Below are positions 55,514 through 64,000 of a stretch of DNA of 64,000 nt, piece after piece (the first letter of the stretch is position 1; every line of letters starts with the position of its first letter). The notes beneath the pieces are model-generated. The model saw only the letters and a list, made by a program, of their open reading frames with translations, had not been told where the DNA came from and searched no databases. Source of the DNA: Sipunculus nudus (taxonomy: Eukaryota > Annelida > Sipuncula > Golfingiida > Sipunculidae); assembly GCA_026874595.1 (NCBI GenBank), contig CM049310.1:80157056-80221055 (forward strand). The letters run 5' to 3'. The translations under genes and the position numbers were made by a program.

Positions 55514-56968
55514 CTAGAATACGGGTAGTCGACAAGCGACTACGTGTATCCGCCAAAATCAGAGAAGGACGGGTGAAGTAAGGCATGGATTGAGTGGCAA
55601 GGGGATATAGAGTTACATGTGGTAAATATTAGAATGGATCTCTGCCACATAAACATGATTGTAGGTGGCGCCACCTGTTATTTGAAACTATCCAAGATAT
55701 ATACACAAGCAAAATTTCATGTGGAAAAGTCAAACCACTGCAGAGATATGAGTGATTTTATCCCACAGCAGTCAAACAGATGGACGCTGTGCAAAAATGG
55801 CTGCAGGTGGCGCCACCATTTTTGTGTATGTTATAAAGCTATCCAAGGGCTACATTTTTGTAAAAAAAATTTTCCTGATTGGTTGAATGAGTCCGGAGAT
55901 ATAAGCATGGATGTCTACAGCGTGAACGTGAATGTAGGTGGCGCCACCTGTCATAAAATCAAGAAAGCTATGCGGGATGTATAAGCTTGCTAAATTTCAG
56001 GTAATTTGGTCAAACCACTGCAGAGATATGAGTGATTTTAACCAAAGGCAGACAAACAGATGGACGCTGTGCAAAAATGGCTGCAGGTGGTGCCACCATT
56101 TTTGTGTATGTTATAAAGCTATCCAAGGGCTACATTTGTGTAAATTTTTTTTCCTGATTGGTCAAACGGTTCCCGAGATATATGGGTTTATGTGTGGAGC
56201 GTTAACGTGAATGTAGGTGGCGCCGTCTGTCATAAAATCAAGAAAGCTATCCAAGATGTACGCGCATGCTGAATTTTAGGTGAATGAGTCAAACCACTGC
56301 AGAGATATGAGTGATTTTAACCCCAAGCAGATGAACAGATGGACACTGTGCAAACATGGTTGCAGGTGGCGCCACCTTTTGTTGTGTATGTTATAAAGCT
56401 ATCCCAGGGCTACATTTGTGTAAAATTTTTTTCCGGATCGGTCAAACGGTTCCCGAGATATATTGGTTTATGTGTGGAGCGTTATCATGAATGTAGGTTG
56501 GGCCACCTGTCATAAAATCTAGAAAGCTATCTAGGATGTATACGCATGCTGAATTTAAGGTGAATTAGTCAAACCACTGCAGAGATATGAGTGATTTTAA
56601 CCACAGGCAGATGAACAGATGGACACTGTGCAAACATGGTTGCAGGTAGCGCCACCTTTTGTTGTGTATGTTATAAAGCTATCCCAGGGCTACATTTGTG
56701 TAAAATTTTTTTCCGGATCGGGCAAACGGTTCCCGAGATGGGTTTATGTGTAGAAACAGACGCTCAAATGGACGCTGGGCAGAGACGAAAAATCAGAGGT
56801 CAAGGTCACTTGGTTAGGCACCAGTTCACATGTGACCTGATAATTTGTGTAAGTTTCGGAAAAATCTGTCCAGTAGTCTCAGAGAAGTTCTCCGGAAACG
56901 AACTCGGCGGCCGCGGCGGCGGAACCCGGTCAAAAACATAGTATCCGCAAAACTTCGTTTGGGGGATA
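55514..56968 (+). mobile_element. B5: family-B element
   Basis: 5' CTAGAATACGGGTAGTCG-ACAAG-CGACTAC hairpin, then TGTATCCGCCAAAATC. About five monomers with palindromes at 55664, 55807, 55935 and 56360 and decayed forms between. The GGTCAGAGGTCA block and CGG-rich stretch (56905-56926) precede the 3' hairpin TATCCGCAAAAC-TTC-GTTTGGGGGATA. Confidence 0.7.
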
Positions 56969-57284
56969 CAATAAATATAGGCAAATGGCTAATTACATAA
57001 TTTCTTTGGCTGGAAAAACTTGTCAGCAGGTCAACTCAGATTGTTGTTTGAAATGCAAGAACTTACAAACAAATGGCAATGACACAAGGCAAGGCAATTT
57101 GATTCATTATATGCATGCCCACACTGCTTCCACTGCCATGAAATACTACTAAAAATACAATGCAGAAAAAGCTAGAGTATTATAATGCCTTGTTGCAAAT
57201 GCACTATCAGGGTGGAATGAAAGGGTATGTCTGCTGAGATATCCCTGGCATGGCAGAAGTTTCTCCCCCCACAACAGCATGTAG
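56969..57284. other. Spacer before SET pseudogene
   Basis: No gene seen; could be intron or upstream sequence of the decayed SET gene (a CCCCCCACAACAG acceptor-like end near 57278). Confidence 0.35.
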
Positions 57285-58421
57285 TTGCCGAAGTTCAAAA
57301 ACAGCACTTCCCTGTCTGAATTTGCACCAGTAGGGCCACAGGCTGGTCCGAGTGGTGCCTCAGATCCTGCACAGCAATTGTCTGTGATCCACGAAACCCC
57401 ACAGCTGACAGAAACTAAGATGGCCCCAGTTTCTGATACAAGCTCATTGTACAGTTGGTTAGAAACCAGGGGCCTGAAAGAACAACAAAATGCTGTTGTC
57501 TCTGGTCAGAACAGACAACAGAAATGTTAGAAAAATTTTTGAAACACTGTCCTCTTAACCCCCTCAAAAGCACAAATCACCAGATTCTTTGTCAACACCA
57601 AATCTGATGATGCCTCAGCATACAAAGAAAGAACCAGTGAAAAACTAGCAACCCAGTATCACTTGGGCGAATTATCCAAAAAGATGAGGAATGTGGCTAG
57701 TCAGGCATGACAGAAGAGTTAAGTGACTCTGACTTTTGATTCCATATTTTAAGAGGAAACCCTCCCGGGAAGCAGCAGAGAAAATGATTAAGAAAGTGTA
57801 TTGTGGCCGAAAAAAAGTGAAGGCAGACAATGTCCTGACCACCCTTAACAGTCAGAAGTAATGGCCTGACTATTAGTGTCCAGGTGGGAAAGGTTATCAA
57901 AAGCTCCAGATACAGACCATTTTGTGTGTTAGAAGGGGCAAGCTCATGCTGGACCAGGAACCCCACTTCAGACAAGCGCACGCAATAGAGCATGAAAGCT
58001 GGACTGGCTTGGTAAGGAACCGGTGTCTTCATGACCAGAGATTTCAAAAATGGCGAAATTATCTGCCATTATCCTGGCCCAAAAATGCAGGCAGTCTCTT
58101 ACCATTCTCAGACTGAGGAGCAAATTGCCAAAAAATATGGTGGACCAAACAATTACACTTTCATACTGAAAGTGGTCTCTACGAGGTGGCTTATTGACCT
58201 CTACCCCAATTCCCACCAAGCTACATGGGGACATATGATGAACTGTTCCTGAATGGGCCCTAACATGAAAGCACACAAATGCTGGTATCGGAATGGCTAC
58301 CGAAAAGGGGACAAAGAGAGAGATTGGTTTGATCTCTTTATATGTCACCTGTACAGATATCGAGGCCGATACAGAGCTTTTGTTTGATTATGGGGAGTTA
58401 GAGAAGAAAAAGAAAACATAA
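57285..58421 (+). pseudogene. Decayed SET-domain protein (lysine methyltransferase-like)
   Basis: The N-terminal part (57285-57533 onward) is a low-complexity leader with EQQNAVVSGQN and FFVNTKSDDASAYKER. The SET domain occupies about 58010-58421: GVFMTRDFKNGEIICHYPG (SET-N), NYTFILKVVSTRWLID, GHMMNC (degraded NH motif; the usual GRRINHS-like step) and, in another frame, CTDIEADTELLFDYGE (SET-C catalytic Tyr/Gly end). At least five stops or frameshifts. SET domains transfer methyl groups to lysine. Mollusc genomes carry many such genes, some linked to mobile elements; which applies here is unknown. Confidence 0.65.
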
Positions 58422-58577
58422 ACGTGTCCATGTAAACAATGCCTTACGCCAAACAAGTCATTTAAGTACTCGGTAGTAGCTGGTTATTAAACAGCGCAGG
58501 AGATTCTGGGATCAGCAGGGTCCCCTCCTAGAAAACACTCCTTTAATGTGATAGAGGCAGTCTATCCAAAGTGAGAA

Positions 58578-58721
58578 ATGGCAGCATTAGTTTGTGGAGA
58601 TTTCCAAGTGAAGTACTATCACAACCATAATGCTGATGAGATATTTGTCTTCATTAGCAGGCCAGGATGGAAGGTGGAAGAGTTGTATAGAGAAATTGAA
58701 GAGGTTGTGCGATTTCAAGAT
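58578..58721 (+). other. Exon-like ORF with splice donor
   Basis: ATG at 58578; MAALVCGDFQVKYYHNHNAD then EELYREIEEVVRFQD, ending at GTAAGT (58722-58727), a good donor. No family recognised. It may be a surviving first exon. Confidence 0.35.
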
Positions 58722-59480
58722 GTAAGTAAACTAATGTGATAGAGAATGTACTAACTTCTTTCATGTACATAAAGTAATATTAGAAAACTTACAACTGAAT
58801 CACTAAAACAATGAAAAATTACAATTGAATCACTAAAACAATGTAAAATTGAAATAGTTGACTGATTGAAGTGTAACATTCTTTAACCGGATCCTAATGG
58901 TTTCCATGTGTAGATATATAATAATGGCCATGACAGTGAAACTCATTTTTTTCAGATAAATGTCCTTATGATTGGTTCAAATATCCTTTTTATAATACAA
59001 ACCTCATAGCCCAGGAACTGAAGGATTTTGTGTATCAAGTATACACTTACCCTGAGCTCACTTGTTACATGGCATAAACAGATATTTTGGCTGGTTTTAA
59101 CCGGCTACTAATTACTAAATCTGAGAGTCATGCAGCTTTATATGGTGTATGACACCACCTTCAACCTGGGCAACTTCTATGAGACTTGGTTTGTTTCTGA
59201 CATGTAACTGTTTTAAAAGGATCCCTTTGGTTCCATTAGCTTTCATGTTACACTGTTAAAAGCATTAGGTCCCTTGTTAAAAGAATAAAAATTTAAAGAA
59301 TACCTCAATACCAGTGGTAAGAAATAAAAAAAAGGGGTATAACTAATGCTTGTTATTAAAGTGCTACCAAATGTGTAGGTTCTGCACTGTTGGAACCACA
59401 TAACACAAGACTAAGCAATGCGTCCTACTCGTAGACAAAGGTGTGAAAAAGATGAAATTCTCATTAATTTCTAGGATATA
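58722..59480. other. Region without recognised genes
   Basis: AT-rich, with a short duplication of GAATCACTAAAACAATG (58797-58842). Nothing else supported. Confidence 0.45.
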
Positions 59481-59488
59481 TATAAAAT

Positions 59489-60920
59489 ATGCATAGTGAG
59501 TCAGTTGAAGAAGTTGAAACAAACTCCAGTGAGACTATGTTGAACTGGAGCCAAAGCGCTGTCAAACATTTTAATGAAAATTTGAGGGGTGACAAATTAA
59601 AACATGCATTTAGATTTGTCCTAGAGAAGCAGAAAGTTTATAATCCTTTCTCAGGTATAACCAATAATGGTGCAAAGTTCACTACACTAATTTAACGCCT
59701 TCACAAACGGACAGAAGCTCCAGCTGACACTATAGCCCTCTGTTTTTATTATCTCCAAAACTATTACTGGAGAGAAATATTGCATGGAATTTGCAACCTT
59801 AGAAATTTCAGATGGAGACCTGAATATTTATTATATTGCATAGAATCCATAAAAGTTAATTTTCCGGCAGACTTGTATTCCTTGGAAGACACTGTTGATA
59901 AAGTGAAAGCAAATATCCAAAGTTTCTCTTCACGAAGTTCTCAGAAAGAAAATATATCTGACAACCAAAATACTTCCAAAACAACTGCAGAAAGCAGCCC
60001 CAAAAAAGAATTTATCAATAGGAATTTATCCCAGGTAGCTCTTGCACAGATGGCATTTGATCAGAATAAGATGAAGTTAATACCTGAGATGGCAGCTTTA
60101 ATGGTAGAAGGCACAAAATGTGACAAATATGCTGTTACTCTTTTTCCCAAAACAACTTGTCAGTGTCTGGCCATAAATGTTTGTTATCACATACAAGCTG
60201 CAAAAAAAAAAAAAAAAAGGATTTGCATTCGTATCACAGAAAAAAGAAAGATTGTCAATTTGTTACTTCTAAATAGAAGAAGCAAAAACAAGTGGATAGA
60301 AAACTGGTATAAAACAACCCAAAAAAACAGACTAGATGTGTGAATTTACCGCAGCTCCAAACGCCGAGGCAACTAGTTTCTTCCACCCCTAGAACTCGTA
60401 ACAGTATGAAGGTGAGCAATACTGAAAGTAATTTCGGTATAAGTGAGCATCCACTATCCAATGATATTGATCTAGACAACCAGTTCAGTCCTATCAAATG
60501 TAGTCCTACACATGAGGAAAAGCCTGAAGTAAAACTGTGTCAAATCATGCCCCAAAAATGCCTAAGTCTATTCTAAAAGATTCAAGTGAAAAACGTGTTA
60601 GGATATATGAATAAGCAAAACAAACAAGAAAAAAAGGAAAAATATAATCAGTATCTTGTGAAAATGATACAATGAAGAAATTGCAACTGTGACAGTCCAT
60701 CTCTAACAGAGCATGATGTATGCACACATGAAGAAATAAATGTTAATATCTCTGCAGTGCCTCCTGCACATAAAACCACATCAGAAGATGGTGACAATAA
60801 CAGTACACATATTAAAACAGAAAATGAAAAAAAGAACAAAATGAAACAAGAAACTAGACTTCAACACCGAAAAAGTGCTTATTCAGTTATCCAGGTATTG
60901 TCACTGATCAATCTCAGAGA
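59489..60920 (+). pseudogene. Decayed SWIM-domain protein, probably MULE-like transposase C-terminus
   Basis: 59489-59690 gives LRGDKLKHAFRFVLEKQKVY and NPFSGITNN, broken by TAA at 59693. 59700-60343 continues with APADTIALCFYYLQNYY, NLRNFRWRPEY and the SWIM-type zinc motif CQCLAINVCYHI (about 60160; C-x-C-x5-C-x-H) after YAVTLFPKT. A 16-A run near 60200 shifts the frame. Further shifted frames read PKSILKDSSEKRVRIYE (about 60553-60610). SWIM fingers are frequent at the end of MULE-type transposases; that assignment rests on my recall of the motif context. Confidence 0.5.
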
Positions 60921-60929
60921 ATAACAAAA

Positions 60930-61685
60930 CAAGTGACCCATGGGTCATGACCCTCAGCCGACTGATATGTTGACAATATGTCCTTGCACAGGCAACTAAT
61001 TAAGATAATGTTGGTGGCATCATTGTTCATGCATATTAGCTGTAGTTCTTCAAGACCCATAAGCATACCAAATCTGATGACAATCCAACTAGGGTTTCCT
61101 GAGGAATCTGGCAATTTGTGTGTATTCTGCATTATTTCTGGGGTGCTCAAACATACCCCAACACTCTGAGAATACAGTTCACAGTCACCCAATTTCAACT
61201 TTCTGGGGAGAACTTTTGAGGAACTCTAAGGATGTCAAGCTAGAAGATTCTGGCTCAAATGGTTACAATTTGTGCCCTGTTAACAGAAGACTGCATCTTA
61301 AAGGTCTCAAAAATAGAAAAAATGTTTTAAAATTAAAAAAAAAAATCCAGGTGGTGCCACCAGTCTGCAGAAACTGATGAACACTCCGTGATCAATATCT
61401 ATGCAAAGAATCATGGGGATAAATGCAACATGCAGTTGTTTAGATACTTGAGCTTTTGTATCAAATTTTCCACTATTATATGGAGCCCATAAGCTCAAAA
61501 ATTTGGGTATCAGGAACCTTATTCCAGGTTTCCAAGAAGATTTTTCATGAACCTCCCTGGATGTCAAGTTAGAAGATTACTGGTTAATTGGTTACAATTT
61601 GTGCCTGGTTAACGGACAGACAGACAAGACAGACCAAATAAGAGTGATCACTACAGCTCAGATGACTTTCAGTCAGCTGAGCTAA
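60930..61685 (+). mobile_element. E5: minimal family-A element, 756 bp
   Basis: 5' palindrome TGACCCATGGGTCA (60934-60947), CTCAGCCGACTG sub-terminal motif, a 5' unit plus little more than one 337-bp monomer with AGGTGGTGCCACC (61350), ACAG repeats (61613-61637) and the 3' hairpin AGCTCAGATGACT-TTC-AGTCAGCTGAGCT then AA. It inserted into an AAAA tract downstream of the SWIM pseudogene. Confidence 0.7.
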
Positions 61686-62049
61686 AAAGCTTAGTTTGAA
61701 ACAGTCATTATTTCAGATTCACTCTTCACTACAGTAAGATGTCATTTATGCCCTCAATTGGTCATTTTACCAGGTGCTGCTTTTCATATGCATGGAAATC
61801 ACAGAAACATTTTTATTAAGTTAAAGTTCAGGTAAAAAGGCTGAATCAAGTGAAAACTGCAGCCCAGGAAAAACCTAAAAGGAAGAAGACAAGACAATGG
61901 AGACATTTCTTCAGCAGAAACAATGGTGAGTGCATTTCCCTTTGCTGTAGTCCACCAAAGTGAGTTCAGTGGCCAAATGACTTATTTATAAAACAAACTT
62001 GAAGCAGTTAAAAACAACTGGAAGCTGTGAACAAGGACAATATTTCATA
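61686..62049. other. Spacer upstream of Penelope-like element
   Basis: No gene identified; broken frames with Lys/Arg-rich text (QEKPKRKKTRQ) could be a decayed upstream ORF. Confidence 0.35.
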
Positions 62050-63148
62050 TCAGACCTGCAATGCATCACTGGTACAGGCATTAGCTGCTAAAGACAATGA
62101 GATAAAGCAAATGGAAGACCAGATATGAGAACTTAATGATGAGATACAAACACTAAAAGAAAGAATGAGAAAATGGTTTCAAATCAACTTATAACATCAA
62201 CAGAATGAACAAAGCTAACTTCTACCATTCTCTGAAAAACATTCCCATCCCTAATGATCAATCCTACACCAAATCCCTGATCAGTAAAGTTGAAAACCTA
62301 CTACTGAGAATGCGATGGAAGGCATTCCATCACGAAAACCCTTGTCAAATTTCAGCTAAACAAAACTATGGCTTCAAAACCACATAATTATAGCCAACAC
62401 CTCAGAGAAATTGAAAGTGATGTATCTAAAATGGTCTGGAACACAGAATTCCAACACTTGCACAATGCATTCTAGAGACAAATGGCCAATGACATCAAGA
62501 CAATCAGACAATCTGATAAGCTCCTAGTCCAGTCAGATAGAACCACTAACCTGTACAGTATGCCGAAAGAATACTACAATAACATCCTAACAGAAAACAT
62601 CACTAAGACATACAAAAATGCAGACCAAAATATCATGAAAAATATCAATACAGAAGCCAAAGCAATTGCTGTTTCTCTTAACCAAGCAGACCGCATCGAA
62701 GTCATGGCCCAGCGTAATGCTTACATTACTTTGAAAGACCACAAGGATAATTTAGAACTAAACCCAAAGTGAAGACTGATAAACCCAGCAAAATCTGAAA
62801 TAGGTATCAATAGCAAAAAGCACTTGGAAAAAATAACTAGCCAACTGAGACTGAAAACCAAACTAAACCAGTGGGAAAATACCACACAGGTAATTTCTTG
62901 GTTCAAGAAATTGAAGCTGAAACAATAATCAAAGTTCATAAAGTTTGATATCGTTGATTTTTACCCCTCGATCACAGAAGATCGACTTATGAAAGCCCTC
63001 AGATTTGCCAAAACCATTATCTCAATTCCAGATGATGTTATCAAAATCATCCTGCACAGCAGGAAAAGCTTACTATTAAGCAATGGTAACATCTGGTCAA
63101 AAAAAAAGATCAAACTAGCTTTCACATCACCATAGGCAGCTTTGTTGG

Positions 63149-63210
<62 letters not shown>

Positions 63211-64000
63211 CTCCTAGATATGTTGAAAAAGGAATTTAATAAAAATGGTCTGAATCTAGATGACAGTTTTTTTCCCAAACATGTCTGGGCCCAAAGCAGA
63301 CAGCACTCGTTAGAAAATGATCAAACTCTTTCCTAATGTTGGGTTAAAAATAACCATTAAAACTAACTTTACCTGCACAGATTTCTTACACGCAATACTT
63401 GAACTCCAAATAAACATTTACTACCCTTACAGAAAACCGAACAATGATCCGCTCTTTATCCACAAACAATCCGATCACACCAGCAATTAACTGGCAGATT
63501 CCTATGCATATCAGCAAGCATGTATCTGACACCTCTTGCAATGAAGCGTTATTCATGAAAGCCAAACCCATGTATGACAAAGCTTCAGTGAAAAGCAGGT
63601 TCACAGAAAACTTAAAATATGTTAAACCTGCATTAAAAAAGCAAAAGAAACAGGAAAAGGAAAATAATATGGTTTTATCCCCCCTACAGCCATCATGTAT
63701 AAACCAACATTGGCAGAGAATTCATGAAGCTTGTTGCACATAAAACATTACAGGTACCACAATCTATTCAACCGGAATAATTTGAAAATTAACTGTAGCT
63801 GTTTACCCAACATGTCTAACCTGATCAGCAACATAATATGAAAGTTCTTAATACTACCAAAGCTGCAAATGTACCTCTAAAACAATATAACTGCCATAAA
63901 AAAAAGTTGAATGCCCTATGAATGGTCAGTGTCAGCTGAGATGCATTGTCTATAAGACAATAGTTGGAACAGATAATCACAGGAAATATACTACGTAGGG
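62050..64000 (+). pseudogene. Penelope-like element: RT + start of GIY-YIG endonuclease
   Basis: Runs off the window. 62050-62190 is coiled-coil-like (LAAKDNEIKQMEDQI). 62205-62772 holds the N-terminal RT region (VENLLLRMRWKAFHHENP, DRTTNLYSMPKEYY, AYITLKDHKDN). Then come RLINPAKSEIG (62775), FDIVDFYPSI (motif A, about 62943) and ITIGSFVG (motif B, about 63126-63150). After an (AT)n tract, LDDSFF stands where the catalytic DD is expected, followed by LKITIKTNF, YYPYRKPNNDPL and FNRNNLKINCSCLPNM. A cysteine-rich linker (CPMNGQC) leads to IVYKTIVGTDN and KYYVG, the start of a GIY-YIG nuclease. Many stops and frameshifts. RT plus GIY-YIG is diagnostic of endonuclease-bearing Penelope-like elements. 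Confidence 0.7.
63150..63207. repeat. (AT)28 microsatellite inside RT
   Basis: Uninterrupted AT dinucleotides between RT motif B and motif C of the Penelope-like element. Confidence 0.95.

Overview
The window is eukaryotic, AT-rich and packed with transposable elements. I found no intact conventional host gene. The best guess for the source is a marine mollusc, probably a bivalve. The reasons are: Jockey-like LINEs with very A-rich sense strands; long non-autonomous elements with tandem-repeat cores, ACGG-type microsatellites and a terminal hairpin (the architecture of bivalve 'pearl' and other Helitron/Helentron-related elements); a Penelope-like element with a GIY-YIG module; and decayed SET-domain and SWIM-domain genes. 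The species cannot be fixed from the sequence.

Layout. 1-254 is the 3' end of a hairpin-terminated element (family D), cut into an orphan LINE scrap (255-378). From 379 to a 27-A tail at 25867 runs one Jockey-like LINE (copy 1), interrupted four times: a composite repeat element (E1, 2662-6535) in ORF1, a TTAA-flanked 5.5 kb insert (7945-13491) in ORF2, and elements E2 (17008-20414) and E3 (20679-24179) in its long 3' region. A NADAR/YbiA-like gene with one frameshift (16262-16800) sits inside that 3' region. 26467-32747 is LINE copy 2. 32748-34546 carries only the ORF1 of a different LINE. 34547-40668 is LINE copy 3, whose ORF1 (580 codons, 35045-36787) is the only undamaged long ORF. From 40.7 to 46.2 kb lie minisatellites, a short family-B element (B4), a MITE candidate and anonymous DNA. 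46246-48560 is a 5'-truncated LINE of a related family with a strange poly(C)-studded 3' UTR. 49-52 kb is mostly anonymous with one minisatellite. 52.4-54.6 kb is repeat element E4. 54.9-60.9 kb holds exon-like pieces, a decayed SET-domain gene and a decayed SWIM-domain (MULE-like transposase?) gene, split by family-B element B5. E5 (60930-61685) follows, and a decayed Penelope-like element runs off the right edge.

Main biological points. (1) At least three unrelated non-autonomous families share one design: a terminal 3' hairpin, and in families A and B also a 5' palindrome followed by a sub-terminal copy of the hairpin arm. This fits Helentron-like rolling-circle elements. (2) Families A and B have unrelated tandem monomers (about 337 and 280 bp), yet both are built around the same 12-bp palindrome GGTGGCGCCACC. 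(3) LINE 3' UTRs are modular chains of hairpins. One hairpin occurs in two LINE families with compensatory base changes, which is good evidence that the fold is selected. (4) A NADAR-domain gene lies between LINE 3' UTR modules. All functional statements are from reading the sequence only; no database search was run.
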